The translations under genes and the position numbers were made by a program. 64,000 nt of DNA from an uncultured Acidimicrobiaceae bacterium (lineage in GTDB: Bacteria > Actinomycetota > Acidimicrobiia > Acidimicrobiales > RAAP-2). The stretch is from positions 186,001-250,000 of the forward strand of contig CALJTY010000030.1 in NCBI GenBank assembly GCA_937975915.1, read 5' to 3'. Below, piece by piece: positions 35,134-44,349 of the stretch; positions within the stretch are counted from its first letter, which is position 1, and every line of letters begins with the position of its first letter. Below the pieces are notes generated by a model. The model made no database searches and was not told the origin of the DNA. It was given only the letters and a program-made list of their open reading frames with translations.

Positions 35134-37602
35134 ATGGCCCGTCCCTTTGATGTAACCCAAGTTGAGTCCAAGTGGCAAGAACGCTGGCTTACAGAGGGCA
35201 CGTACCAAGTCGATAACGATGACCCTCGCGAGCGTTTCTATGCGCTGTGCATGTATCCGTACCCATCGGGAGCTGCTCACCAGGGCCACGTCCGCAACTA
35301 CACCTTTGGTGACCTTCTAGTTCGCTACCAAACCATGCTCGGAAAGGCAGTCCTCTCTCCGCTGGGATTCGACTCTTTCGGACTTCCCGCAGAAAACGCT
35401 GCCATTAAGGCAGGATCGCACCCTCGAATCTTCACCGACGAGCGCATGAAGGAACTTAAGAATTCCATTCACCGCCTGGGAGCAGTGTACGACTGGCGCC
35501 GTGAAGTATTCAGTCATAACCCTGAATACATGAAGTGGGCTCAGACAATTTTTATTGAGTTCTACAAAAACGGACTCGCGTACCGCGCAAATGCACCAGT
35601 CAACTGGTGTCCAGGTTGTGCAACAGTGCTCGCTAACGAGCAAGTGAACGCTGACGGAACGTGTGACCGCTCCGGTGACCTCGTTGAGCGAAAGAATCTT
35701 GAACAGTGGTTCTTTAAGATCACTGACTACGCCGAAGAACTTCTTAATGACATTGACACTCTGGAGTGGCCAGAGCGAGTTAAGACAATGCAGCGAAACT
35801 GGATTGGACGATCTGAAGGTGTTGAGTTTGAACTCGCACTCGCAAGCAATTCTTCTAAGGGACTTCGTGTCTTCACAACTCGACCAGACACTGGATTTGG
35901 TGTGACTTACGCCGTAGTTGCGCCAGAGCACCCACTTCTTGGTGAGCTCACTACAGATGACCAGCGTGCCAATGTGCAGGCCCTGGTGGAGCGTGCCAAT
36001 GCCGCGAGCGAACTTGAGCGCACCGCATCATCTGATGCAGGAGCTGGACTCGACAAGCGTGGTGCCTTCACTGGTAGCTACGTAATCAATCCTTTTAATA
36101 ATGAACAAGTTCCGGTCTACGTGGCTGACTACGTTCTTGGAACCTATGGCACTGGCGCAATCATGGCTGTTCCTGCAGAAGATGAGCGCGACTTCGCGTT
36201 CGCGAAAGTCCACGGTCTGCCAATCGTCAGAACTATTGAGACACCAGCTGACTTTGAAGATGGCGCCTATTCCGGAGACGGCCTTCACATCAATTCTGGC
36301 TTCATGGATGGGATGGACGTAGAAACCGCGAAGAAGGCTGCTGCGAAGTTTTTAGAAGAGAAGGCGAGTGGACTCGTAAAGGTCAACTACCGACTTCGTG
36401 ACTGGCTCGTTTCTCGCCAGCGCTTCTGGGGATGTCCAATTCCAATTATTTACTGTGACAAGTGCGGAATGTTGCCCGTCCCCGCAGAACAACTTCCAGT
36501 GGTGGCTCCAGACGACGTGAACATGGACAAGAGCGGCCAGTCGCCACTCGCCACACACGAAGGCTTTAGAAACACCACCTGTCACAACTGTGGTGGCCCC
36601 GCACGACGTGAAGCCGACACCATGGACACCTTTACAGACTCTTCTTGGTACTTCCTTCGTTTCGCTGATCCGTTCTCTACAGGTAAGCCTTTTGATGCAG
36701 AGCAAGTTAAGAAGTGGATGCCTGTTGATCAGTACATTGGCGGCATCGAGCACGCAATTTTGCACTTGCTCTACGCACGCTTCTACGTAAAAGCTCTAGT
36801 TGATGTAGGTATTGCCCCAGGTCTTCCGCGCGAACCCTTTAAGCGTCTCTTTACTCAGGGAATGATTCGACTCGACGGCTCAAAGATGTCTAAGTCCAAG
36901 GGCAACCTGATTGCACCGGAGAAGTACTACGACCGTGTGGGTGCTGACGGACTTCGTTTGTTCCACCTCTTCGTAGGACCACCAGCCGATGATGTGGACT
37001 GGACCGAGCAGACTGAAGACGTTATTGAAGGCTGTGCCAGGTTTATTGACCGCATTGTGCGTCTTAGCCAGTACGACGAAGTTAACTTCCACGACACCTT
37101 TGATGACACCGACCTTGCAGTGAAGCAGGCAGTACACCGCACAATTGTTCGAGTCACTTCAGACCTCGAGCGTTGGAGCTACAACACAGCCGTTGCCGCA
37201 CTTATGGAACTGCTCAACACAGTTTCTAAGCAAGCACGTTCGGATCATGGCGCGCACCGCGAAACGCTTGACGATTCGCTAAACATCATGTTGAAGTTGC
37301 TGGCTCCTATGGCGCCACACATCACGGCGGAACTCTGGGAACAGCGCCTTCCGGGCGAGAAGTCAGTCCACCTACAGAGCTGGCCAGTTGCTGACCCTGC
37401 TCTCACGGTTGAAGAAACGGTCGTCATGGTTGTGCAGATCAATGGCAAGGTGAAGTCACGAGTGAACGTTGCACCAAGCGTCAGCGAAGCCGATGCGCAG
37501 TCAGCAGCTCTTAGTGACCCAGAAACAATCAGTGCCCTGGGTGGCGCTACGCCAAAGCGAATTGTCTGTGTTCCGCCACGTTTGGTGAACATAATTATCT
37601 AA
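35134..37602 (+). CDS. leuS: Leucyl-tRNA synthetase
   Basis: About 822 residues, normal for bacterial LeuRS. The class I HIGH signature reads HQGH (YPYPSGAAHQGHVRNY, about 46-50), the editing domain CP1 follows with GTGAIMAVPAEDERDFAFA, and the KMSKS loop is DGSKMSKSKGN (about 586). The zinc-type cysteines CDKCG and CHNCGG are present. The ATG 35134 start is supported by a -10 hexamer 6 bases upstream. It overlaps the YgjP-like gene by one base (TAATG). Confidence 0.97.
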   Translation: MARPFDVTQVESKWQERWLTEGTYQVDNDDPRERFYALCMYPYPSGAAHQGHVRNYTFGDLLVRYQTMLGKAVLSPLGFDSFGLPAENAAIKAGSHPRIFTDERMKELKNSIHRLGAVYDWRREVFSHNPEYMKWAQTIFIEFYKNGLAYRANAPVNWCPGCATVLANEQVNADGTCDRSGDLVERKNLEQWFFKITDYAEELLNDIDTLEWPERVKTMQRNWIGRSEGVEFELALASNSSKGLRVFTTRPDTGFGVTYAVVAPEHPLLGELTTDDQRANVQALVERANAASELERTASSDAGAGLDKRGAFTGSYVINPFNNEQVPVYVADYVLGTYGTGAIMAVPAEDERDFAFAKVHGLPIVRTIETPADFEDGAYSGDGLHINSGFMDGMDVETAKKAAAKFLEEKASGLVKVNYRLRDWLVSRQRFWGCPIPIIYCDKCGMLPVPAEQLPVVAPDDVNMDKSGQSPLATHEGFRNTTCHNCGGPARREADTMDTFTDSSWYFLRFADPFSTGKPFDAEQVKKWMPVDQYIGGIEHAILHLLYARFYVKALVDVGIAPGLPREPFKRLFTQGMIRLDGSKMSKSKGNLIAPEKYYDRVGADGLRLFHLFVGPPADDVDWTEQTEDVIEGCARFIDRIVRLSQYDEVNFHDTFDDTDLAVKQAVHRTIVRVTSDLERWSYNTAVAALMELLNTVSKQARSDHGAHRETLDDSLNIMLKLLAPMAPHITAELWEQRLPGEKSVHLQSWPVADPALTVEETVVMVVQINGKVKSRVNVAPSVSEADAQSAALSDPETISALGGATPKRIVCVPPRLVNIII

Positions 37603-38183
37603 TGGCAAAAAATTCAAAGACCGGTGACACAACTGTTCTTATTGAGCCACCACGTTTTGATCGTCCTGAGGTAGAGATTCAATCTTCTGCGCGCAGGAAG
37701 AAAACGGGAACTGCTCACTGGTCGGGTAGTCGCATAATTGTTCAGATTCCAGCAAACGTTCGTGGAAAAGACCGGACAATGTTTGTTGATGAGCTTGTAG
37801 AGCGCTTATTGACGCAGCGTCCACAAGTCGCTGCGGGTGACGGAATGCTCGAAGAGCGCGCACGTCTACTTGCGGCACAGTACAACGACGGGGTTGAACC
37901 AGTATCAGTTCGCTGGGTAACTAATCAGCAAGCACGCTGGGCATCATGTTCACCTGGCACCAAAGAAATTCGAGTTTCGAGTCGACTTCGACAATGCCCA
38001 GAGTGGGTCATTGATGCAGTGCTGGTTCATGAACTCGCGCACCTTCAGGTGGCCGACCACTCTCCAGCATTTTATGAAATTGCTAATCGCCACCCTCGTC
38101 AAGATGACAGTGAGCTTTACCTCGAGGGTTACGCGCTGGGTCTGGGTCTTCGAATTGAAGAAGCAGACGTAGAAACTGCTTAG
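37602..38183 (+). CDS. YgjP-like (DUF45) metallopeptidase
   Basis: 193 residues. The zinc motif VHELAHLQVADHSPAFYEI (HExxH plus a downstream His) and the preceding WVTNQQARWASCSPGTKEIRVSSRL are those of the YgjP/M48-like metal-dependent hydrolase family. No signal peptide is evident. Its role is unknown; nearby PAC2 is convergent with a 4-bp stop overlap. It follows leuS by one shared base. Confidence 0.9.
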   Translation: MAKNSKTGDTTVLIEPPRFDRPEVEIQSSARRKKTGTAHWSGSRIIVQIPANVRGKDRTMFVDELVERLLTQRPQVAAGDGMLEERARLLAAQYNDGVEPVSVRWVTNQQARWASCSPGTKEIRVSSRLRQCPEWVIDAVLVHELAHLQVADHSPAFYEIANRHPRQDDSELYLEGYALGLGLRIEEADVETA

Positions 38184-39064
38184 CTCGCTTCGCCGCGCAA
38201 GAAGCGCTCAAGCTCTTCAGCAAGTTCATCACCACTAGGTAGTTCTTCACCGAGTGATGTTCCTTCTACTTCGTCAGCAACTTCTTCTAACTCTTCAACC
38301 ATTGATGAGTGATCAGGGTTGTTGGTTACAAGCTCATCAACGCGCTGGCGAGCTTCGTCCGCAGAAGCGCGAAGGTGACTGGCATCGAGAGTGAGCCCAC
38401 CAATGCGCGCAAGTCCCTCAATGAGAGCGGCTGCGGCTTGGGGATAGGGCATGCCAGCAACGTAGTGAGGAACACGTGCCCAGAGGGTAATGACGTCCAT
38501 GTCTACTTCGGCGAATCCAAGCTCAAGCGCCGCACTAATGCCAGCAGGAACTTCGAGTTCTCCAGAAACTGTGCCAACAAGTGGCAACAGGTGAGCACTC
38601 GCAATCGGTGCAGTACCAATAACGCGTACTGGGCGAGTGTGAGGTGTTGGAGCTGGGAATGCTCCAAGGCCTACAACGAGGCGAACATCGAAGCGTCCAG
38701 CTGCATCGGTGACGACGTCAATGAAGTCACTCCAGTGAAAGTCAGGTTCTGGTCCAATGAGGAACAGCATGTCTGCGCCGTCGCCGTCTTTTCCGTAGCG
38801 CAGCTGGATCTCGGGCCAGGTGAGCTCGGTAGTAATTCCGTCAATGATTCGAGCGACTGGGCGACGTGCACGCTGGTCAATAAAGAACTCAGTGTCAAAG
38901 GTCGCCAATACCTCAGTGTGAATGGTGTCGAGCATGGTGCTGAGTGCGGTGCTGGCTCCACTTCCTGCGTCAATCCATCCGTCGAGGCAGACAACAAGAA
39001 CTGGTTCGTTTAGTTCTGGATCGGCAAGAAAAATTATGCGGTCGTAGATTTCGTCGTCCATCAA
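38180..39064 (-). CDS. PAC2 family protein (proteasome assembly chaperone 2-like)
   Basis: 294 residues. VLVVCLDGWIDAGSGASTALS, the RRPVARIIDGITTELTWPEIQL stretch, and LLFLIGPEPDFHWSDF are typical of the PAC2 fold of archaeal and actinobacterial proteasome-assembly-like proteins. The C-terminus is acidic (DEVEGTSLGEELPSGDEL). In actinobacteria it commonly lies near metabolic genes and its target is uncertain. It overlaps the upstream phosphotransferase by 4 bp. Confidence 0.9.
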   Translation of the reverse strand: MMDDEIYDRIIFLADPELNEPVLVVCLDGWIDAGSGASTALSTMLDTIHTEVLATFDTEFFIDQRARRPVARIIDGITTELTWPEIQLRYGKDGDGADMLFLIGPEPDFHWSDFIDVVTDAAGRFDVRLVVGLGAFPAPTPHTRPVRVIGTAPIASAHLLPLVGTVSGELEVPAGISAALELGFAEVDMDVITLWARVPHYVAGMPYPQAAAALIEGLARIGGLTLDASHLRASADEARQRVDELVTNNPDHSSMVEELEEVADEVEGTSLGEELPSGDELAEELERFLRGEAS

Positions 39065-40101
39065 CCTTGCTCCAAGGTCTGCTTCGCAAGTTCAGCCAGC
39101 ATGGTGATGTGCGTTGGGAATTCGCTCACGCTTCCAGTGTCACCTGCAGTTGCTCCGGCGCTGTAGCGAGCGAAGACTCCCTGCAAAATGCACGCAAGCT
39201 TCCAGTAACCAAAAGCTTGGTAGTAAGAAACATGGCTTACGTCTAGTGACGTGTGCTTCGCGTACGCCTCGAGAACTCCTGCACGGCCCACAAAACCTTC
39301 GGCGGTTGTTGGAGCAGCACCCAAGAGTGCAGCTGTCGCATCAGATCGCTCCGACCAGTAAACGAGAAGGAGACCAAGGTCAGCCATTGGGTCACCGAGC
39401 GTGCAAATCTCCCAGTCGAGGATTGCCTTCACGCGGCCTTTTTCGTCGAGCACCGTGTTGTCGAGTCGGTAGTCACCGTGAACAATGGAAACTCGCTGCT
39501 GCGTAGGAATCGACGCGGCAAGTTGTGCTCCGACTGCTTCGACGAGTCCACCGTGGCCGTAACCCTCAACTTGCATTTGATCGAACTGTGTGCGCCAGCG
39601 CTTCAACTGACGTTCAATGTATCCGTCGTGACGAGCAAGACCGCTGAGGCCAGCTTCTTCAATGTCCACTTCGTGAAGTCGAACCAGCGTTGAGGCGAGA
39701 TTTTCTCCAATACCTTCTCTGGTTGGAACATCGAATGCGTTTTCCGCATCCTTGCGGTCTCGAAGGATCGCGCCTTCAACGAACTCCATTACGTAGAACG
39801 GACGCTCGTTAACTGCTTCATCGGTGCAAAGCCCTAGGGGTGTAGCGACAGGGATCCCCTGCGGATGAAGAGCCGTGATGATGGTGTGCTCTCTGACCAT
39901 GTCGTGCGCCGTTGGCAGCACGTGACTGGTTGGCGGGCGTCGAAGCGCGAATTGCTTTCCAGTCGCGTCAGTGACGCGGTAGGTCAGGTTTGAGCGACCG
40001 CCAGCGATAAGTTCAAAAGTGAGAGGCCCAACAGCGCCTACGTTGTCTGCCATCCACGTAGTGACGTTGTCGGCGTTGATTCCAATTACGTCATTTCCCA
40101 T
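39061..40101 (-). CDS. Phosphotransferase of the APH family (ACAD10/11 N-terminal-like)
   Basis: 346 residues. LIAGGRSNLTYRVTDATGKQFALRRPP is the nucleotide-binding loop, VHGDYRLDNTVLD is the catalytic loop with its Asp, and AILDWEICTLGDPMADLG is the metal-binding motif. This subgroup is the one fused to acyl-CoA dehydrogenases in eukaryotic ACAD10/11 and it phosphorylates 4-hydroxyacyl-CoA in characterised cases. Two ACAD paralogues in this window strengthen that reading. The start follows TATCCT by 8 bases. Confidence 0.88.
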   Translation of the reverse strand: MGNDVIGINADNVTTWMADNVGAVGPLTFELIAGGRSNLTYRVTDATGKQFALRRPPTSHVLPTAHDMVREHTIITALHPQGIPVATPLGLCTDEAVNERPFYVMEFVEGAILRDRKDAENAFDVPTREGIGENLASTLVRLHEVDIEEAGLSGLARHDGYIERQLKRWRTQFDQMQVEGYGHGGLVEAVGAQLAASIPTQQRVSIVHGDYRLDNTVLDEKGRVKAILDWEICTLGDPMADLGLLLVYWSERSDATAALLGAAPTTAEGFVGRAGVLEAYAKHTSLDVSHVSYYQAFGYWKLACILQGVFARYSAGATAGDTGSVSEFPTHITMLAELAKQTLEQG

Positions 40102-40109
40102 AGACGCCG

Positions 40110-40115
40110 AGGATA
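40110..40115 (-). promoter_or_regulatory. -10 element of the phosphotransferase-PAC2 operon
   Basis: TATCCT on the minus strand ends 8 bases before the ATG at 40101. This fits the leaderless pattern. Confidence 0.38.
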
Positions 40116-40190
40116 ACAGTGTCAGAGCACCCTTCCATCAGGTCCCAACACCGTTAGGCTGACCAGCGTGTTCACGAAAATGGCCCTCTA

Positions 40191-41048
40191 ATGCAGGTAT
40201 TTAAACCTGGCCATTCGATCAGCCTTCGCCTCGGAAAGACCCGCTTTGACGTCACTTCTAGGGCTCTTGTAATGGGCATCCTTAATCGAACCAAAGACTC
40301 TTTTTTCAGCCCCGCCGCTACCTACGACCTTGATGCATTCTTTGAACGAGCAGAGCAGCTCGTTAACGAAGGGGCAGATCTTCTCGACGTAGGTGGAGTG
40401 AAGGCTGGGCCAGGTGACGAAGTAACCGAAACAGAAGAACTCGAACGTGTCGTTCCAGTCATTGGCGAACTCAAAAAACGCTTTGATGTGCCACTAAGTA
40501 TTGACACGTGGCGAGCATCGGTGGCGAAGGCTTGTTTCGCTGAAGGGGCGAGTGTCGGAAACGACATCAGTGGATTTGGCGATCCGGAGTATTTAAAAGT
40601 TGCGGCTGTTGCCAACGCCAGTGTTGTGGCAACCCACATTCGCCTTAAGCCCCGCGTCGCTGACCCGACTCCCCAGTACGACAATGTCACAGAGACAGTG
40701 AAAGATTTCCTCGTGCAACGACGTCAGTGGGCTCTTGATGCAGGTATTGAACATGACCGCATCATCATTGATGCGGGACTCGACCTTGGAAAAACTGCCG
40801 CGCAGTCGCTACAACTTCTCAGGGACTCCTCGGTGCTCGCAGAACTCGGTTCGCCACTACTTCTTTCTGCTTCAAACAAAACATTCCTCGGGGTGATGTT
40901 TGATCTTCCCGTCACTGAACGACGCGAGCCCTCACTCGGAGCGAGCGCCCTCGGAATCGCTGGGGGATGTCGTATTCTTCGTGTACATGATGTTGCTGGC
41001 TCGGTGAGAGTCAGAGACGTTATGGAGCACTTGATTGGAGCGAGTTGA
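40191..41048 (+). CDS. Dihydropteroate synthase-like protein (FolP2 type)
   Basis: 285 residues. The TIM-barrel order is kept: ALVMGILNRTKDSFF (motif 1, usually NVTPDSF), EGADLLDVGGVKAGPGDE, LSIDTWRASVAKACFAEGAS, VGNDISGFGDPE and the C-terminal GGCRILRVHDVAGSVRVRDV. The DVGGVKAGPG motif places it with the FolP2 subgroup of mycobacteria rather than the housekeeping DHPS. The usual Pro in motif 1 is Lys here. The mycobacterial FolP2 group is not established as functional DHPS, so folate synthesis cannot be assumed. The stop overlaps holA. Confidence 0.85.
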   Translation: MQVFKPGHSISLRLGKTRFDVTSRALVMGILNRTKDSFFSPAATYDLDAFFERAEQLVNEGADLLDVGGVKAGPGDEVTETEELERVVPVIGELKKRFDVPLSIDTWRASVAKACFAEGASVGNDISGFGDPEYLKVAAVANASVVATHIRLKPRVADPTPQYDNVTETVKDFLVQRRQWALDAGIEHDRIIIDAGLDLGKTAAQSLQLLRDSSVLAELGSPLLLSASNKTFLGVMFDLPVTERREPSLGASALGIAGGCRILRVHDVAGSVRVRDVMEHLIGAS

Positions 41049-42058
41049 GTAGTTCAACTATCTGCGTTGTTGGCACTGATGCCACCATGGTTTATGACGC
41101 GCTTCACAATGTTCTCCAAAGTGCCCTCGGAGACCTCGACCCGTCGTTCGCTCTCCAGGACTTCACGGCAAAAGATGCTGCCTCAAGCAGCTCAGATTCA
41201 ATTCTTTCGAGAGTTATAGAAGCACTCAATACCCCGCCATTTCTCGTTGAAAGGCGAGTGGTCGTTGTTCGAGATGCACAGTCACTCTTAACTGATGAAG
41301 TTGCAGATCTCATTGCTTGGATTGAAAATCCGGCGCCTGCGGTGACTCTTATTCTCGGAGTAGTTGGCACCAAGGCCAACAAGCTCGTAAAAGCTGCTGG
41401 CGAAGTAGTTGAAACGAATGTTGGCTCTAGGGCACAAGACCGCGCAGCATTTGTTGCCGCCAAGTTCGCTGAATACAACGTCACCATTGACCGCACCGCT
41501 TCGCAGCGCATTGCTGAACTCGTGGGAGACGACGTTGCGCGCATTGATTCAACTGCTCGAACGCTTTCGACCATTTATGGATCAGCTCCGCTCAAATTTA
41601 AAGATGTTGAGCCGTACATAGGAGAAGCCGGTGACGTTCCGGCGTGGGACCTCACCGACGCAATTGATTCAGGTGATGCCAGTAAGTCAATTGTTGTTGC
41701 TCGTCGAATGCTCGACTCCAAAGGTCGTGCGGGACTTCAAATAGTAAACATGCTGCAACGTCACTACTTAGCCATGGCGAGACTCGAGGGCAGTGGCGCC
41801 ACTAGCCAAGAAGAAGCAGGTTCCATTCTCTCCATGAGCCCTTACCCAGCGGGTAAAGCTCTAAAGACTGCGCAACGACTCGGTCAACAAAAGATCACTC
41901 AAGCTGTGCACTGGGTGAGAGAAGCAGATGTTTCTCTTAAGGGTGGCGTTAGTTATGGTGGAAAAGATCTCAACACCGACATTGACGTAACTGACCTAAC
42001 AGTTATTGAGGTACTCGTGGCGCGACTGGCGCGAATGTCGGGTGCTGGGCGTCGCTAA
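41045..42058 (+). CDS. holA: DNA polymerase III subunit delta
   Basis: 337 residues. The AAA+-like clamp-loader delta fold is suggested by VVVVRDAQSLL, DLIAWIENPAPAVTLILGVVGTK, the AQDRAAFVAAKFAEYNVTIDRTASQRIAELVGDD segment and EPYIGEAGDVPAWDLTDAID; there is no Walker A, as usual for delta. Its position before rpsT is the standard bacterial holA context. TTG at 41045 overlaps the folP2 stop (TTGA). Confidence 0.92.
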   Translation: MSSSTICVVGTDATMVYDALHNVLQSALGDLDPSFALQDFTAKDAASSSSDSILSRVIEALNTPPFLVERRVVVVRDAQSLLTDEVADLIAWIENPAPAVTLILGVVGTKANKLVKAAGEVVETNVGSRAQDRAAFVAAKFAEYNVTIDRTASQRIAELVGDDVARIDSTARTLSTIYGSAPLKFKDVEPYIGEAGDVPAWDLTDAIDSGDASKSIVVARRMLDSKGRAGLQIVNMLQRHYLAMARLEGSGATSQEEAGSILSMSPYPAGKALKTAQRLGQQKITQAVHWVREADVSLKGGVSYGGKDLNTDIDVTDLTVIEVLVARLARMSGAGRR

Positions 42059-42089
42059 GACGTCACGAATTAACGTTAAAAGTTTGTTG

Positions 42090-42111
42090 AAAAAAAACGG
42101 GCGTAGCCCGT
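42090..42111 (-). terminator. Intrinsic terminator of rpsT
   Basis: On the minus strand ACGGGC, loop TAC and GCCCGT form a 6-bp GC-rich stem followed by a run of T (the A run at 42090-42097). It also separates rpsT from convergent holA. Confidence 0.85.
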
Positions 42112-42114
42112 GAA

Positions 42115-42378
42115 TTATGCGTTGGTCTTGAGTGCGTTGATGCGCTTCATAAGACCAGACTTCTTGTTTGCGGCCTGGTTCTTGTGAATGACCTTCTTGG
42201 CAGCAGCCTTGTCAATACGCTTCATTGCAGCGCGAAGAGCTGACTCTTCGTTCTCAGTACCAGCAGCGCTAAGAGCGTTCTTGGTACGCGTGCGAATCTC
42301 AGACTTGACCGACTTGTTGCGCTCGCGTGCAACTTCGTTCTGCTTGTTACGCTTGATTTGGCTCTTGATATTTGCCAC
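42115..42378 (-). CDS. rpsT: 30S ribosomal protein S20
   Basis: 87 residues, normal for S20. The sequence starts MANIKSQIKRNKQNE and continues with RNKSVKSEIRTRTKNAL, MKRIDKAAAKKVIHKNQAANKKSGLMKRI, all diagnostic of S20, which binds 16S rRNA in the small subunit. The GTG start at 42378 has GGAG 8 bases upstream. The longer reading back to 42552 would add a non-S20 tail. It is divergent from lepA with a short promoter region. Confidence 0.97.
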   Translation of the reverse strand: MANIKSQIKRNKQNEVARERNKSVKSEIRTRTKNALSAAGTENEESALRAAMKRIDKAAAKKVIHKNQAANKKSGLMKRINALKTNA

Positions 42379-42481
42379 AAAAAACTCCGTTATCAGTGCG
42401 CCGAAACTGTCCGGCGGGCTAAATAAGGCTAGCAGAGTGGCGAAGTAGGGCCAACAACGAGGAATTCTCTGGTCTGGCGGG

Positions 42482-42487
42482 TAGCCT
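42482..42487 (+). promoter_or_regulatory. -10 element of lepA
   Basis: TAGCCT ends 9 bases before the GTG at 42497. No ribosome-binding site is present between them. Confidence 0.45.
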
Positions 42488-42496
42488 TGATGCACC

Positions 42497-44302
42497 GTGG
42501 CCGAACAAATTACTACCGTTGATTTCACCAAAATCCGCAATCTGAGCATCATTGCTCACATTGACCACGGTAAGTCGACCCTTTCTGACCGAATCCTAGA
42601 AATCACTGGAGCAGTCGATCCACGACTCATGCGAGCGCAGTATCTCGACTCAATGGACATTGAGCGTGAGCGCGGCATCACGATCAAAGCTCAGAACGTT
42701 CGTGTGGGTTACGAAGGCCACATCATCCAACTCATCGACACACCGGGTCACGTTGACTTCGGTTACGAGGTTTCTCGCTCACTCGCGGCGTGCGAAGGAG
42801 CTGTGCTTCTCGTTGACGCGAGCCAAGGTATTCAAGCTCAAACTCTCGCGAACTGTTACCAAGCTATTGAGAACAACTTGGAAATTGTTGCGGTGCTTAA
42901 CAAGATTGACCTTCCCGCTGCAGACCCAGATCGCTGCAAAGAAGAACTCGAGCGCGTGCTCGGCCTTCCGGCAAACGAAGTGCTCTCGATTTCTGCCAAG
43001 ACTGGTGAAGGGGTACCAGAACTACTTCGCGCAATCATTGAGCGCATTCCTGCTCCACAAGGTGATCCTGAAGCAGAACTACGTGCGCTTATCTTCGACT
43101 CGTACTACGACCAGTACCGCGGTGTAATCAGTTCCATCAGAATTGTCGACGGAACTTTGCGAGACAACATGAGAATTCGCATGATGCAAAACGGCACGAA
43201 TCACGAAATTGAAGAAATCGGAATTCGCACGCCAACACTTCTCACCGTGAAGCAACTCGGCCCGGGAGAAGTGGGTTTCATCGTTGCTGGAATCAAAGAC
43301 GTTGGTGGTGCCAAGTCGGGTGAAACAATCACTGACTCAGCGCGACCTGCAGAAAAACCACTCGATGGCTACATGGACCCTAAGCCAATGGTGTTCTGCG
43401 GTATTTATCCAATTGACGGTGACGATCTTCCTGACATGCGTGACGCTCTCGACAAATTGAAGTTAAACGACGCCTCAATCACGTTCGAGCCTGAGTCTTC
43501 ACACGCACTGGGCTTTGGATTCCGCTGCGGGTTCCTTGGGCTCTTGCACATGGAAATCGTTCGTGAGCGTTTAGAGCGTGAATTCAATCTCGACATCATC
43601 GCAACGGCCCCTTCGGTTGTGTACCGAGCATTCCTCACTGACGGCAGTCAAATAAGTGTTGACAATCCAACGGAGCTTCCAGACCCGAGTCGACTTGATC
43701 ACATTGATGAGCCAATGCTCGACATTTCAATCTTGAGCCCTACGGAGTATCTCGGGGCAATCATGGATCTCTGCCAGACCAGACGTGGCGAAATGATCAA
43801 AATGGACTACCTGTCAACTGAGCGCGTTGAGCTGAAGTACTCAATCCCACTCGCTGAAGTTGTTATTGACTTCTTTGACGCGTTAAAGAGTCGCACCAAG
43901 GGATACGCGAGTCTTGACTACGAGCCGAGTGGTTACGTCACCTCACAACTTGTTCGAGTGGACATTCTCATTAACCACGAACCAGTTGATGCCTTCTCGA
44001 CAATCGTTCACAAGTCAAATGCGGACTACTACGGGCGTCGTATGTCTGAGCGACTAAAGGAACTCATTCCACGCCAGATGTTCGATGTGCCAATTCAGGC
44101 CGCTGTTGGTGGTCGCATCATTTCTCGTGAAACCGTAAAGGCTCGCCGCAAGGACGTTTTGGCCAAGTGTTACGGAGGAGACATCACCCGTAAGCGCAAG
44201 CTCCTCGAAAAGCAAAAAGAAGGTAAGAAACGTATGAAGAACCTGGGAAGAGTTGAAGTTCCCCAGGAAGCATTCGTTGCTGCCTTGAAGTTAGAAGACT
44301 GA
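42497..44302 (+). CDS. lepA: Elongation factor 4 (LepA)
   Basis: 601 residues. The GTPase domain shows AHIDHGKSTLSDRIL (G1), RGITIK (G2), DTPGHVD (G3) and NKIDLP (G4). The long C-terminal part includes the LepA-specific KRMKNLGRVEVPQEAF. LepA back-translocates or rescues stalled ribosomes. It starts at GTG 42497, supported by the -10 element. It precedes hrcA, with the CIRCE operator in the 47-bp gap. Confidence 0.98.
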   Translation: MAEQITTVDFTKIRNLSIIAHIDHGKSTLSDRILEITGAVDPRLMRAQYLDSMDIERERGITIKAQNVRVGYEGHIIQLIDTPGHVDFGYEVSRSLAACEGAVLLVDASQGIQAQTLANCYQAIENNLEIVAVLNKIDLPAADPDRCKEELERVLGLPANEVLSISAKTGEGVPELLRAIIERIPAPQGDPEAELRALIFDSYYDQYRGVISSIRIVDGTLRDNMRIRMMQNGTNHEIEEIGIRTPTLLTVKQLGPGEVGFIVAGIKDVGGAKSGETITDSARPAEKPLDGYMDPKPMVFCGIYPIDGDDLPDMRDALDKLKLNDASITFEPESSHALGFGFRCGFLGLLHMEIVRERLEREFNLDIIATAPSVVYRAFLTDGSQISVDNPTELPDPSRLDHIDEPMLDISILSPTEYLGAIMDLCQTRRGEMIKMDYLSTERVELKYSIPLAEVVIDFFDALKSRTKGYASLDYEPSGYVTSQLVRVDILINHEPVDAFSTIVHKSNADYYGRRMSERLKELIPRQMFDVPIQAAVGGRIISRETVKARRKDVLAKCYGGDITRKRKLLEKQKEGKKRMKNLGRVEVPQEAFVAALKLED

Positions 44303-44313
44303 CCCTTTCTATC

Positions 44314-44338
44314 TGGCACTCAGTAGAATTGAGTGCCA
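44314..44338 (+). promoter_or_regulatory. CIRCE operator with embedded -10 element upstream of hrcA
   Basis: TGGCACTC, a 9-base spacer and GAGTGCCA form a perfect inverted repeat that fits the CIRCE consensus (TTAGCACTC-N9-GAGTGCTAA). The spacer contains TAGAAT (44324-44329), a -10 hexamer, so HrcA bound here would block its own promoter. ATG 44350 follows with AAGGGG as the ribosome-binding site. Confidence 0.92.
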
Positions 44339-44349
44339 AAGGGGAAAGT

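Noticed and set aside
42379..42552. N-terminal extension of rpsT to a 145-residue protein.
   Set aside because: S20 begins at the GTG 42378 with its own ribosome-binding site; the extension overlaps lepA and its promoter.
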